64,000 nt of DNA, taken from contig NZ_VTTL01000008.1 of assembly GCF_008364685.1 (NCBI RefSeq), positions 186,001-250,000 on the forward strand, in the 5' to 3' direction. This DNA is from Xanthobacter oligotrophicus. Its GTDB lineage: Bacteria; Pseudomonadota; Alphaproteobacteria; Rhizobiales; Xanthobacteraceae. The notes beneath the pieces were generated by a model. That model had not been told where the DNA came from. It did not search any database and was given only the letters and a program-made list of their open reading frames with translations. Position numbers and translations under genes: made by a program. Shown here piece by piece: positions 24,044 through 35,939 of this stretch (position 1 is the stretch's first letter; every line of letters starts with the position of its first letter).

Positions 24044-24283
24044 GGACCGCGCCTTCCCCGGACGTGCGAGACGCCCCCCTGTGGCGGGAAGCGGACATGG
24101 ACCGGGTACAAGCAAGATCGGCGCCACGGGGAATTGTCGGGTTTCGGCGGGCGCCGTTCCGGGGCCTGGTGCGGTTGCACGACTTGACGCAACGTCATCA
24201 TCGGAACTACCCATGCCGCCGGGCGTTTCGATGATGCGCAGGCCGGCGCGCCGGGGGCAGCTGCCAACGGGAGGATGGATGAC

Positions 24284-25420
24284 GTGACCGGGGCCGAAGG
24301 ACGGTTGCTGAGCATCGACTTCTGGCGCGGCTTCGCCCTGCTGACGATCTTCGTCAACCATGTGCCCGGCCATGTGCTGAGCTTCTACACCCACCGCAAT
24401 TTCGGCGTTTCGGACGCGGCCGAGCTGTTCGTGCTGCTTGCCGGCATCTCCGCCGCCTTCGCCTATCTGCGCCCGTTTGCGCCCGGCGGGCGGGTGCGCA
24501 CCACGGCCCGCATCGTGCTGCGCGCCTTCAGCCTCTATGTGGCCCATCTCGCGCTGGTGATCATGGCCATCGTGGTGGTGGGTGGCTTCGTGGTGCTCAC
24601 CGGCGATAGCCGCATGCTGGACTGGCTGCATCTCGACCTGGTGCAGGCCAGCCCCATTGAGGCGCTGGTGGGCATGGGGCTCCTGACCTACCAGCCGGCC
24701 TATCTCAACATCCTGCCGCTCTACGTGGTGGTGCTGCTGATGGCGCCCGTCCTGCTGCTCATCGCCCGGTTCAGCCTGCGGCTGATGCTGGCGGTGTCCT
24801 TCGCCTTCTATCTCCTCGCCCAGTTCGCGGACCTGAGCCCGCCGGTGTGGCCGGACTCCGGCTGGTGGTTCTTCAATCCCTTTGCCTGGCAATTGCTGTT
24901 CGCCTGCGGCCTCGCCCTCGGCGCGCTGATCGACCGGGGGCTGAAATCGGCCGCCCATCCGGTGGTGGACATCCTCGCCCCGCTCTATCTCGTCGCCACG
25001 CTGGTATGGGTTCTGCTCGGCTTTCCGGCGAGCCTCGAAATCGAGCCCCTGCCGGCCTTCGTGTGGGATTTTGACAAGACCAACCTCGCCCTGCCCCGCA
25101 TCCTGCATGTGCTGGCGCTCGCCTATTGCGTCTCGCGCCTGCCGGTGGAGCGCTGGCTGAAGGCGAGCGGGCATGGCGCGCCGCTGATCCTCATGGGGCG
25201 GCATGCTTTGCCGGTCTTCTGCCTCGGCAGCGTGCTGAGCCTTGCCGCTCAGGTGACGCGGCCGCTCTTCGATGGTGCGCTCGCCTTCGATTTGCTAATC
25301 CTTGTCGTGGCTTTCACGCTCCAATGGTCGCTCGCATGGGTACTCGAATGGCAGGGTCAGGGCCGCGCACGCGCCCCGCAGGGCGCCATGGCGCGCTCCG
25401 CCCCTGCACGCACCGCCTGA
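24284..25420 (+). CDS. OpgC-family integral membrane acyltransferase
   Basis: This 378-residue protein has about ten hydrophobic segments and the OpgC-domain opening LLSIDFWRGFALLTIFVNHVPGHVLS followed by NFGVSDAAELFVLLAGISAAFAY. Family members succinylate osmoregulated periplasmic glucans or otherwise acylate surface glycans. I prefer GTG 24284 because GGAGG is nine bases upstream; an ATG at 24275 would abut that site. The downstream SGNH-hydrolase gene overlaps its 3' end, a pairing typical of acyl transfer and removal on glycans. Confidence 0.88.
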   Translation: MTGAEGRLLSIDFWRGFALLTIFVNHVPGHVLSFYTHRNFGVSDAAELFVLLAGISAAFAYLRPFAPGGRVRTTARIVLRAFSLYVAHLALVIMAIVVVGGFVVLTGDSRMLDWLHLDLVQASPIEALVGMGLLTYQPAYLNILPLYVVVLLMAPVLLLIARFSLRLMLAVSFAFYLLAQFADLSPPVWPDSGWWFFNPFAWQLLFACGLALGALIDRGLKSAAHPVVDILAPLYLVATLVWVLLGFPASLEIEPLPAFVWDFDKTNLALPRILHVLALAYCVSRLPVERWLKASGHGAPLILMGRHALPVFCLGSVLSLAAQVTRPLFDGALAFDLLILVVAFTLQWSLAWVLEWQGQGRARAPQGAMARSAPARTA

Positions 25421-26115
25421 GGCATGCGGCACGAGCGACGGCGCTGCTGGCCATTCTGCTGCTGGCGCCGCCCGCCGGGGCCGAAATCTCCGGCGCGTGC
25501 CGCGTGCCGGAGATCTTCCTCGCCTTCGACAGCGACCTGACCCGCACCGAGCGGCTCGTGGACCGTTCCGCGCCCGTGCGCATCCTGCTCATCGGTCCGC
25601 AGCCGGACCGGCAGGCCTTCTCCGACAAAAAGCGCACCAAGCTCGAGGTGGAGCTGAACCGCCGCCTGCCGGACATTGCCTTCACCATTCTCGACGAGGG
25701 GGCCGCGCCCGGCCTTGCCCGCGACGATTTCGGCCGCATCCGCGGCGCCGTGGAGCGGCTTTCGCCGGATCTCATCATCTGGCAGGTGGGCGCGGGCGAC
25801 GCGCTGGCCGCCACCGACCCGGACGACTTTGCCCGCACCCTGGAGCAGGCCGCCGATTGGCTGAGGGGCCGCGACATCGACCTCGTGCTCATCGATCCGC
25901 CCTTCGTGGCCAACGTTTCCCACGAGCATCTCTACGGCCGCATCGTGAAGCAGATCGACGCCGTGTCCGACCGGGAGCGGATGAACGTGGTGCAGCAATA
26001 TGGCGCCACCAACTACCTGTCCTCCGCGAAGGACCCGGCCGGCGCCCTCAAGGACGGCCGGACCTGCCTGCCGGAGCTGGTGGCCGAAGCCATCGTGCGC
26101 GCGGCGACGCGGTAG
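25348..26115 (+). CDS. Exported SGNH/GDSL-like hydrolase
   Basis: This protein of about 255 residues has a hydrophobic signal segment (ATALLAILLLAPPAGA). The domain after it starts VRILLIGPQPDRQAFSDKKRTKLEVEL and has later elements LIIWQVGAGDAL and DLVLIDPPFV, consistent with the SGNH-hydrolase fold, although the classic GDS serine is not obvious. The start is uncertain: ATG 25348 lies inside the OpgC-like gene, and later non-ATG starts are possible. The overlap suggests translational coupling and a joint role in glycan modification, which is inference. Confidence 0.7.
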   Translation: MAGSGPRTRPAGRHGALRPCTHRLRHAARATALLAILLLAPPAGAEISGACRVPEIFLAFDSDLTRTERLVDRSAPVRILLIGPQPDRQAFSDKKRTKLEVELNRRLPDIAFTILDEGAAPGLARDDFGRIRGAVERLSPDLIIWQVGAGDALAATDPDDFARTLEQAADWLRGRDIDLVLIDPPFVANVSHEHLYGRIVKQIDAVSDRERMNVVQQYGATNYLSSAKDPAGALKDGRTCLPELVAEAIVRAATR

Positions 26116-26165
26116 GACCAACGGCGCCAGTCTTCAATCGACGTCGGGAGGGTTGCGGATCTCAA

Positions 26166-26195
26166 GCCCGGTTCCGGCAACGGCAGGAACCGGGC
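26166..26195. terminator. Hairpin after the SGNH gene
   Basis: Perfect 10-bp arms GCCCGGTTCC (26166-26175) and GGAACCGGGC (26186-26195) flank a ten-base loop, 50 bases after the SGNH-gene stop. No T-run follows, so it may be a weak terminator or transcript-end stabiliser. The remaining bases to 26396 hold no recognisable gene and no GANTC site ahead of ccrM. Confidence 0.5.
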
Positions 26196-26387
26196 GCCGC
26201 GTGGCCTTGACCCAAGAGTTTGCGCCCGCACGTCAAAATGCTCGCAAAGACAAGTTGCAGAAAAAGCCCCGCCCAAAATGCCGGCGTGGAAAAGTGATCT
26301 CGAAAGCAAGTTGAAACACCCGTTTCCCCTTCACCCCGCCTTAACCCCTGCCGGCCACACTCCTGCCTGTTCGTAAGCGTTGCGTAG

Positions 26388-27701
<1,314 letters not shown>

Positions 27702-27719
27702 GCCGGGAGCAACGTCTCC

Positions 27720-28898
27720 CTACTCGATCCCGCCGTGGGCCAGCACCTTGCGCATGAGCGAGGGCAGCGCCTCACGCCCGAAGCCATCGGGCCGCACCCA
27801 GCGATGGCCGTCCGGGGCCGGCGTGGCGGCGGGCAGGTCGGCGCGATGCACCTTCAGCGTCAGCGCGAAATGGGTGAAGACGTGCTCCACCGCCCCCGGC
27901 AGGGCGCGCCAGCGGGTCGGGAAGGGGGCGTGATCCTCGATACGCGCCGGCGCCTTCGCCCCCGCCCGGCTGTCCCAGGGGGTGGAGGGCACTTCCGTCA
28001 TCTTCGCCAGCAGGCCCTTGTCGGGCCGGGTGCGCAGCAGCACAGCCCCATCCGCCCGCACGGCGACGAAGGCCGTGCCCTCCCGCCTCGGCTTCTCGCC
28101 CTTGGGCGCCTTCACCGGATAGCGGGCTGCATCGCCCTCGGCGCGCGCCACGCACGGCTCCATCCAGGGGCAGAGCGAGCAGGCGGGGGATTTCGGCGTG
28201 CAGATGGTGGCGCCGAGATCCATCATGGCCTGGGCGAAATCCCCCGGCCGCTCCGGCGGCGTCAGCGCGGCGGCGCGGGCCTTGATGGCGCCCTTGGCCC
28301 CCGGCAACGGCTCGCCGATGGCATAGAGGCGAGAGATGACACGCTCGATATTGCCGTCCACCGGGCTCGCCGGCCGGTCGAAGGCGATGGCGGCGATGGC
28401 GGCTGCCGTATAGGGGCCGATGCCGGGAAGATCGAGCAGCGCCGCCTCGGCATCCGGGAAGCGTCCGCCGTGGCGGGCGACCACCGCCTTGGCGCAGGCG
28501 TGCAGATTGCGGGCGCGGGCGTAATAGCCGAGCCCCGCCCAGGCGGAGAGCACCTCCTCCAGCGGCGCGTCGGCGAGATGCGACACACTGGGCCAGCGGG
28601 CGAGGAAGGCCACGAAATACGGCCCCACCGCCTTCACCGTGGTCTGCTGCAGCATGATCTCGGAGAGGAACACGTGGTAGGGGTCGGCACGCCGCCCCGG
28701 CTCGGCCCGCCAGGGCAGGCGGCGGCGATGGCGGTCGTACCAGGCGAGCAGCGCCGCCGGCTCAGGCCCGCCGGCGCGCGATGCGGCAGCTGGGGCGCCG
28801 GAGCTTGCGTCGGTACTTTCTACGGCCCGCGCGGACGCTCTTGCAGCTGCTCTCGTTGCGGCTCTTGCCGTGGCTCTTGCGGCGGGGGAGGATGTCAT
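27720..28898 (-). CDS. mutY: A/G-specific adenine glycosylase MutY
   Basis: This 392-residue base-excision enzyme removes adenine opposite 8-oxoguanine. It has SEIMLQQTTVKAV with the catalytic glutamate, the helix-hairpin-helix LPGIGPYTAAAI, VDGNIERV with the catalytic aspartate, and 4Fe-4S cysteines spaced C-x6-C-x2-C-x5-C in CTPKSPACSLCPWMEPC. The C-terminal Nudix-like domain recognises 8-oxoG. The first 45 residues are an Ala/Arg/Ser-rich extension (ATARAATRAAARASARA), so the true start may be further in. It is divergent from the DUF721 gene. Confidence 0.95.
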   Translation of the reverse strand: MTSSPAARATARAATRAAARASARAVESTDASSGAPAAASRAGGPEPAALLAWYDRHRRRLPWRAEPGRRADPYHVFLSEIMLQQTTVKAVGPYFVAFLARWPSVSHLADAPLEEVLSAWAGLGYYARARNLHACAKAVVARHGGRFPDAEAALLDLPGIGPYTAAAIAAIAFDRPASPVDGNIERVISRLYAIGEPLPGAKGAIKARAAALTPPERPGDFAQAMMDLGATICTPKSPACSLCPWMEPCVARAEGDAARYPVKAPKGEKPRREGTAFVAVRADGAVLLRTRPDKGLLAKMTEVPSTPWDSRAGAKAPARIEDHAPFPTRWRALPGAVEHVFTHFALTLKVHRADLPAATPAPDGHRWVRPDGFGREALPSLMRKVLAHGGIE

Positions 28899-28970
28899 GC
28901 GGCCAAGGTGGCCGCGTCGGCGTCGCAGGACAAGAGGCGCCGCGCCCTCTTCCCCATTCAGAGAATCCCC

Positions 28971-29468
28971 GTGTCGAACCCGCCCCGCATGCTCCGCCGC
29001 CAGTCCGGCCCCCGGCCGCTCGCCGACTTCGTCGCGCCGAGCATCTCGGACCTGTGCGGCAAGGCGGGCTTCTCCGTGGTGGAGGTGGTGACCCACTGGG
29101 ACGAGATCGTGGGTCCGGACCTCGCCCCGCGCTGCATGCCGGTGCGCCTGCAATGGCCCAAGGAGGACGGCGCCGCCGCCACTTTGGTGGTGCGGGTGGA
29201 AGGCGCCTATGCCATCGAGCTGCAATATGCCGCCGGCGTGGTGGTGGAGCGCATCAACGCATATTTCGGCTGGCGCTGCGTGGGCCGCCTCGCCTTGCGC
29301 CAGGGGCCGGTGCCACAGCGCCACGCCCGCCAGTTGCCGCCGCCCAAGCCCGAGCCGGCGACCATCGCTGCCGTGCGCGGCGAGATCGGCGCCTTCGAGG
29401 ACGAGGCGCTGGCCGCCTCCCTCGCCCGGCTCGGCGCGCTGGTGCGGCGGGAACGCGGGCACGGCTGA
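28971..29468 (+). CDS. DUF721 (DciA-like) family protein
   Basis: This 165-residue protein matches DUF721/DciA: LADFVAPSISDLCGKAGFSVVEVVTHWDEIVGPDLAPRCMPVRLQW is the family-like N-terminal core, followed by AIELQYAAGVVVERINAYFGW. DciA proteins load replicative helicase in bacteria lacking DnaC, while the role of alphaproteobacterial DUF721 proteins is less clear. GTG 28971 is my choice; ATG 28989 is possible. It diverges from mutY and is followed by a DsbA-like gene, an arrangement I recall from other Rhizobiales. Confidence 0.85.
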   Translation: MSNPPRMLRRQSGPRPLADFVAPSISDLCGKAGFSVVEVVTHWDEIVGPDLAPRCMPVRLQWPKEDGAAATLVVRVEGAYAIELQYAAGVVVERINAYFGWRCVGRLALRQGPVPQRHARQLPPPKPEPATIAAVRGEIGAFEDEALAASLARLGALVRRERGHG

Positions 29469-29688
29469 ACGGCGTCCGGCCGGCGCGCGAGCGCACTGAA
29501 CAAGCTGTGATCGGCGCATGGTTTGCCGCCATAAGGGCGACATGTTAGAGCGCCATGGAGTTCACTGGCGCGGCGCCCTGCCCCGCCCTTACCCGTGCTT
29601 TGCGCCCAATAGCTTCGGCGATATGGCGCATCTGGCCCCCGTCCGCGCGGGACCGCCGGATCCGACGCCGGACCTTTCGGAGATGTCC

Positions 29689-30354
29689 ATGATTCTCGAT
29701 CGCCGCCGTTTCCTGGCCGGAGCCGGACTTGCCGCCCTCGCCGCCGGGCTTGGCCTCGGCCTCACCGTTCCGTTCGAGCCGGCCGCCGCGCAGACCGTCG
29801 AGCAGGCCAAGCTCATGGCCCCCGCCGCGAGCCCCCTGCCGGAGAAGGCGATCGGCAGCGCCACGGCGCCGGTGACGGTGGTGGAATACGCCTCGGCGAC
29901 CTGCAGCCACTGCGCCGCCTTTCACACCACCACCTTCCCTGAGCTGAAGACGAAATATATCGACACCGGCAAGGTGCGCTTCATCTTCCGCGAATTCCCG
30001 TTCGAGCCGGTGGCCACCGCCGCGTTCATGCTGGCCCGCTGCATGCCGGACGACAAATATTTCCCCATGGTCTCGACCCTGTTCGAGACGCAGAAGGCCT
30101 GGGCCTACAGCCAGGACCCGGCGGCGGGCCTGCTGGCGGTGGCCAAGCAGGCGGGCATGAGCCAGGCCGATTTCGAGAAGTGCCTCACCGACCAGACCCT
30201 CGGCGAGAAGGTGCAGGAAAGCGCCCTCTACGCCAATAAGGAACTGGGCGTGAACGCGACCCCCACCTTCTTCATCAACGGCAAGAAGGTCTCCGGCGCC
30301 CTCGGCATCGCCGAGTGGGACAAGGAACTGGCCCCGCTGCTCGCCGGCAAGTGA
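29689..30354 (+). CDS. DsbA-family thiol:disulfide oxidoreductase
   Basis: This 221-residue protein has a thioredoxin fold with the active site ATCSHCAAFH (CxxC = CSHC) and the cis-proline region NATPTFFINGKK. The N terminus DRRRFLAGAGLAALAAGLGLG looks like a twin-arginine export signal, so it acts in the periplasm. ATG 29689 is preferred because GGAG sits at normal distance; ATG 29683 touches that site. It is the single-domain DsbA/Com1-like type. An intergenic composite repeat follows its stop. Confidence 0.9.
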   Translation: MILDRRRFLAGAGLAALAAGLGLGLTVPFEPAAAQTVEQAKLMAPAASPLPEKAIGSATAPVTVVEYASATCSHCAAFHTTTFPELKTKYIDTGKVRFIFREFPFEPVATAAFMLARCMPDDKYFPMVSTLFETQKAWAYSQDPAAGLLAVAKQAGMSQADFEKCLTDQTLGEKVQESALYANKELGVNATPTFFINGKKVSGALGIAEWDKELAPLLAGK

Positions 30355-30387
30355 GACGGGTCAGCGCGAGGCTCGCAGCTTGACGCC

Positions 30388-30506
30388 CCCTCTCCCGCTT
30401 GCGGGGGAGGGTTGGGGGGGGGGCAGGCCCCTCTCCCTTTGCACCGGTGGTGCCGGGAAAAGCCCCGGTAGCCCCCACCCTGCCCTCCCCCGCAAGCGGG
30501 AGAGGG
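30388..30506. repeat. Composite interspersed repeat, locus B (inverted pair)
   Basis: The same 24-base units as locus A occur at 30388-30411 and, inverted, at 30483-30506, enclosing about 71 bases. The element fills the space between the convergent stops of the DsbA-like and tautomerase genes, where the hairpins could act as a transcription end. A G-run of about ten bases follows the left unit. Confidence 0.85.
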
Positions 30507-30538
30507 TTCTCACAGTACCCCGCCCACGGCCCCCGCCC

Positions 30539-30946
30539 TCACGCCACCTTCAGCTTCTTCTCCACATAGCGACTTTCCTGGGTGCGCCCGCCGTAGCCAT
30601 AGGCGTCGGCCTTCACCTCGCGCACCAGGATGTAGCTTTCGGGATCAAGGTCCGGCAGCAGGCCGTCCATGGCGGCGAACACCGCTTCCAGATAGGCCGC
30701 CTTCTCGTCCTTGGTGTTGGTGCCGTCCACCACCTGAATGTCGAGGGAGAAGGACGAGGCGGCCGTCTGAGCCAGCGACGCGCCGCCCACTAACCACTGA
30801 TCGCGCGGCACGAAGGAGATGGCGACCGCCGTCACCTGCGGATCCTTGCGCAGGATGCGGGCGGTGAGGTCCGACAGAGTGGTCGCCACCGTGGCGGCGA
30901 GGGCGGCATCGGGTGTACCGGACAGCTTCACATCGAGAAGGGGCAT
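30539..30946 (-). CDS. Tautomerase-superfamily protein (MIF/4-OT-like)
   Basis: This 135-residue protein begins MPLLDVKLSG, so removal of Met would expose Pro-1, the catalytic base of the tautomerase superfamily. The later ITAVAISFVPRDQW-like strand (VTAVAISFVPRDQWLVGG) and the C-terminal half suggest two beta-alpha-beta units as in longer 4-oxalocrotonate-tautomerase relatives. GGAG seven bases upstream fixes 30946; starting at 30958 would bury the proline. It is divergent from a LysR regulator that probably controls it. The substrate is unknown. Confidence 0.8.
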   Translation of the reverse strand: MPLLDVKLSGTPDAALAATVATTLSDLTARILRKDPQVTAVAISFVPRDQWLVGGASLAQTAASSFSLDIQVVDGTNTKDEKAAYLEAVFAAMDGLLPDLDPESYILVREVKADAYGYGGRTQESRYVEKKLKVA

Positions 30947-31016
30947 AAGGGTCTCCATCGGTTGGATGGCGTCACCCTACGCCGCACCTTCGCATGAGAA
31001 AATTTGAATTCTAAAA

Positions 31017-31030
31017 TCCGAGAAATCGGA
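31017..31030. promoter_or_regulatory. Palindrome between tautomerase and lysR
   Basis: TCCGA-GAAA-TCGGA is a perfect inverted repeat in an A/T-rich stretch, 13 bases before the LysR start and about 70 bases before the tautomerase start. This position suits an autoregulatory LysR binding site. The surrounding AAAATTTGAATTCTAAAAT is the most A/T-rich DNA nearby, as expected for promoters. Confidence 0.5.
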
Positions 31031-31042
31031 TAAGCTCATATC

Positions 31043-31918
31043 ATGATCCGTAATCTCGATCTCGATCTCCTGCGCAGCTTCGCGGCCGTGGCCGATCTCG
31101 GCTCCATCTCGGCGGCCGCGCGCAAGGTGGGGCGCAGCCAGTCGGCGGTGAGCCTGCAGATGGACCGGTTGGCCGAATCCCTCGGCTTCCAGGTGCTGGA
31201 ACGGCGCGGCCGGGCGGTCTCCCCCACCCCGCGCGGCGCCGCCTTCCTCGAGGATGCCCGCCGCCTCCTCGACCTCAATGACCGGGTGCTCACCCAGCAC
31301 GTCCACGGCGCCTTCGCCCAGCCGCTGCGGCTCGGCTTCGTGCAGGATGTGGGCGAAGGGGTGATGCAGCGCATCCTCTATCGCCTCGCCGCCAGCTTTC
31401 CCCAGGCCCCCATCACGGTGCGCGTGTGCACCACCGTGACCATGCTGGACAAGCTGAAGGCGGAAGACCTCGACATCGCCGTGGGCCTGCGCAACGAGAG
31501 CGACCTGCCCACCACCCTGCTGCTGCGCGAGCCCATGGTGTGGATCGCCGCCCGCCACCTGCGCCTCGACCGGGAGGCCCCGGTGCCGCTGGTGCTGTTC
31601 GAGAACCCCTGCGTCTGCCGCAGCGCCGCCATCTCGGCTCTCAATGCGGCGGGGCGCTCTTTCCGCATCGCCTTCACCAGCCCCAGCCTGCCAGGGCTGA
31701 TGGCGGCGGTGGGCGCGGGCATCGGCGTCACCGTGCGCTCGCCCCGCGCGCTCAGGCCCGACCTTGCGGTGGTGGCGGACCTCGACCGCGCCAGCCTGCC
31801 GGACATGGAATTCGTGCTCTATGGCCGGCCCGGCACCCGCCCGCCGGCCCTCGCCAAGGTGGAGGAGATCCTCATGGAGGAGCTGCGCCGCGAGCATCCG
31901 CTCTACGCCGTGGCGTGA
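31043..31918 (+). CDS. LysR-family transcriptional regulator
   Basis: This 291-residue regulator has a winged helix-turn-helix at the N terminus (LLRSFAAVADLGSISAAARKVGRSQSAVSLQMDRLAESLG, about 9-48) and a periplasmic-binding-like effector domain (about 92-290). It is divergent from the tautomerase gene, the usual LysR arrangement with its target. The effector is unknown. selO follows 98 bases downstream in the same direction and might be read through. Confidence 0.92.
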   Translation: MIRNLDLDLLRSFAAVADLGSISAAARKVGRSQSAVSLQMDRLAESLGFQVLERRGRAVSPTPRGAAFLEDARRLLDLNDRVLTQHVHGAFAQPLRLGFVQDVGEGVMQRILYRLAASFPQAPITVRVCTTVTMLDKLKAEDLDIAVGLRNESDLPTTLLLREPMVWIAARHLRLDREAPVPLVLFENPCVCRSAAISALNAAGRSFRIAFTSPSLPGLMAAVGAGIGVTVRSPRALRPDLAVVADLDRASLPDMEFVLYGRPGTRPPALAKVEEILMEELRREHPLYAVA

Positions 31919-32016
31919 CGCCGGCTGGACATCGCCGGGGGGAGACCCCACCTTTTCCTCATCGTTGACGGCCCGGGGGGTCTGCCCCTTTCCGCCCCGG
32001 GGGAGATTGCCGCGCC

Positions 32017-33501
32017 ATGCCTGCCCCTTTCCCCTTCGACAATTCCTATGCCCGCGACCTGCCGGGCTTCTACGCTCCCGCGACGCCCACGCCGGTGACC
32101 GCGCCCGGCCTGGTGAAGGTCAATGCCCCCCTCGCCGAGGAGCTGGGCCTCGACCCCGATGCGCTCGCCACCCCGGACGCGGTGGAAATGTTCGCCGGCC
32201 AGCACGTGCCGGAAGGCGCCGAGCCCATTGCGCTGGCCTATGCCGGGCATCAGTTCGGCCAGTTCACGCCCCAGCTCGGCGACGGGCGGGCCATCCTGCT
32301 CGGCGAGGTGGTGGACCGCGCCGGACGGCGCCGCGACATCCAGCTCAAGGGCTCCGGCCCCACCCCCTTCTCCCGCCGCGGTGATGGGCGGGCAGCGCTG
32401 GGCCCGGTGCTGCGCGAATATATCGTCAGCGAGGCCATGGCGGCGCTGGGCATCCCCACCACGCGGGCGCTGGCGGCGGTGACCACCGGCGAGCCGGTGC
32501 TGCGCGACCGCCCGCTTCCGGGCGCCGTGCTGGCGCGGGTGGCGGCAAGCCATATCCGCATCGGCACCTTCCAGTTCTTTGCCGCCCGCAAGGCCACAGA
32601 CGCGGTGCGCCAGCTGGCCGACTACACTATCGCCCGGCATTATCCCGAGCTTGCCGGCGTGCCGGAACCCTATCTGGCGCTGCTGAATGGCGTCATCGGC
32701 CGGCAGGCGGCGCTGGTGGCGCGCTGGCTGCTCGTGGGCTTCATCCACGGGGTGATGAACACGGACAACATGTCGGTCTCCGGCGAGACCATCGATTACG
32801 GCCCCTGCGCCTTCATGGACGCCTATGATCCGGAAACGGTGTTCTCCTCCATCGACCAGATGGGCCGCTATGCCTATGGCAACCAGCCGGATATCGCCCA
32901 CTGGAACCTGGCGCGCCTCGCCGAATGCCTGATCCCCCTGCTGGGCGAGGACAAGGAGGCCGCCATCGCCGCCGCCAACGGGGTGCTGAAGGAGTTCCCG
33001 ACGCGCTTCAGGGCCGCCTACCATTCCGGCCTCGTCGCCAAGATCGGCCTTGCGGGGCCGGACAGGGAAGCGAGCGAGGAGGACACTACCCTCGCCCTGG
33101 AGCTGCTGTCGGTGATGGCCGCCTCCAAGGCCGACTTCACCCTCACCTTCCGCCGGCTCGGCGCGCTGGCGGAGGATGCGGACGCGGGCGGGCCTGTGCG
33201 CGACCTGTTCCTCGACCGGGAGGCCTTCGACGCCTGGGCCACCCGCTGGCGTGAGCGGCTCGCCTCGGCCGGCCGCGACGGCGCGGCGACGCGCGCGGCC
33301 ATGGACCGTGTCAACCCCCTCTTCATCCCGCGCAACCATCTGGTGGAGCAGGTGATCGCGGCCGCGAGCGAGGGCGACTTCGCGCCGTTCGAGACGCTGA
33401 ACACGGTGCTGTCGCATCCGTTCGAGGAGCAGCCGGCCTTTGGCGCTTATGCCGGCCTGCCGCCGTCCATGGAGGGCTACCAGACCTTCTGCGGGACGTG
33501 A
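32017..33501 (+). CDS. selO: Protein adenylyltransferase SelO (YdiU family)
   Basis: This 494-residue pseudokinase-fold enzyme transfers AMP from ATP to Ser/Thr/Tyr of proteins, with roles in redox stress response known from characterised SelO. Conserved parts are [39 protein letters not shown] and the metal-binding [22 protein letters not shown]. The C-terminal YQTFCGT keeps the cysteine at the position of the selenocysteine/cysteine in relatives. The length is normal. It is convergent with groEL across a strong terminator. Confidence 0.95.
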   Translation: MPAPFPFDNSYARDLPGFYAPATPTPVTAPGLVKVNAPLAEELGLDPDALATPDAVEMFAGQHVPEGAEPIALAYAGHQFGQFTPQLGDGRAILLGEVVDRAGRRRDIQLKGSGPTPFSRRGDGRAALGPVLREYIVSEAMAALGIPTTRALAAVTTGEPVLRDRPLPGAVLARVAASHIRIGTFQFFAARKATDAVRQLADYTIARHYPELAGVPEPYLALLNGVIGRQAALVARWLLVGFIHGVMNTDNMSVSGETIDYGPCAFMDAYDPETVFSSIDQMGRYAYGNQPDIAHWNLARLAECLIPLLGEDKEAAIAAANGVLKEFPTRFRAAYHSGLVAKIGLAGPDREASEEDTTLALELLSVMAASKADFTLTFRRLGALAEDADAGGPVRDLFLDREAFDAWATRWRERLASAGRDGAATRAAMDRVNPLFIPRNHLVEQVIAAASEGDFAPFETLNTVLSHPFEEQPAFGAYAGLPPSMEGYQTFCGT

Positions 33502-33537
33502 GCGGGAGCGCTCGCAAAACGAGCCCGCAAAACGAAA

Positions 33538-33561
33538 AGGGCGCGGCCGAAGCCGCGCCCT
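33538..33561 (-). terminator. Terminator between selO and groEL
   Basis: Perfect 10-bp arms AGGGCGCGGC (33538-33547) and GCCGCGCCCT (33552-33561) enclose a CGAA loop. In the groEL direction it is followed by TTTTCGTTTT, a good U-tract, 30 bases after the groEL stop. Confidence 0.85.
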
Positions 33562-33590
33562 CTCGCAAACTTGGAGACGAAAAGACTTCC

Positions 33591-35246
<1,656 letters not shown>

Positions 35247-35300
35247 CTAAATTTGGGGATTATTGGTGCGTTCAGGCCGCCATCAGTTGGGCGACGACAC

Positions 35301-35591
35301 TCACTTGGCGATGACGCCGAGGATGTCGCTTTCCTTCATGATGAGAAGGTCCTGGCCGTCGATCTTCACTTCGGTGCCGGACCACTTGCCGAACAGCACA
35401 CGGTCGCCCGCCGTCACGTCGAGGGGAACCAGCTTGCCGGCCTCGTCGCGCGCGCCGGGACCGACCGCGATCACCTCGCCCTCCTGGGGCTTTTCCTTGG
35501 CGGTGTCGGGGATGATGATGCCGCCAGCGGTCTTCTGCTCGGCTTCGATGCGCTTGACCACGACGCGATCGTGCAGGGGACGGAAGGACAT
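35301..35591 (-). CDS. groES: Co-chaperonin GroES (10 kDa)
   Basis: This 96-residue co-chaperonin caps GroEL. It starts [19 protein letters not shown], has the mobile loop [20 protein letters not shown], and ends [16 protein letters not shown] seven bases before the ATG at 35591 is a clear ribosome site; the longer open frame to 35687 runs through the CIRCE operator and is not coding. It is first in the groESL operon. Confidence 0.99.
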   Translation of the reverse strand: MSFRPLHDRVVVKRIEAEQKTAGGIIIPDTAKEKPQEGEVIAVGPGARDEAGKLVPLDVTAGDRVLFGKWSGTEVKIDGQDLLIMKESDILGVIAK

Positions 35592-35634
35592 GTTTTTACC
35601 TCTCGGAGGGACGCGAGCCTCTGGCCCGCCGGTT

Positions 35635-35661
35635 CTGGCACTCTCCAAGGTGGAGTGCCAA
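35635..35661. promoter_or_regulatory. CIRCE operator of groESL (HrcA site)
   Basis: TGGCACTC and GAGTGCCA form an inverted repeat with exactly nine bases between, close to the CIRCE consensus TTAGCACTC-N9-GAGTGCTAA. It lies 44 bases before groES, just downstream of a promoter-like pair. It is the known binding site of the heat-shock repressor HrcA. Confidence 0.93.
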
Positions 35662-35671
35662 GCTCGCAGCG

Positions 35672-35700
35672 GAGATAAGCGGGCCACCCCGCCCCGTCAA
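35672..35700 (-). promoter_or_regulatory. groESL promoter
   Basis: On the minus strand TTGACG (35700-35695) and TATCTC (35677-35672) are separated by 17 bases. Transcription would begin about at the CIRCE edge, so HrcA binding would block initiation. The CTTGACGG surroundings are also compatible with a heat-shock sigma factor. Confidence 0.6.
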
Positions 35701-35939
35701 GGCGCGCTGCAGCATGAGATCGGGCCGCGGCCCCAAAGGGCAGCTAGGAAAGCCGTAACCCGCGTGGTCTAGCTTTGCTGCACACTGGCGTCGATCCTTC
35801 GCGATTCGCGGGGCGCGGCGGCATCGACGCGGGCGGCGCCAGCCATTATGGTCGGTGCAACCGGCTGGCATGGCGGGCAATCGGGTAACGGATCCCAATG
35901 GATCTGAGGGTCGTGGCGGCGGGAGGCCTCGGAAATCAC

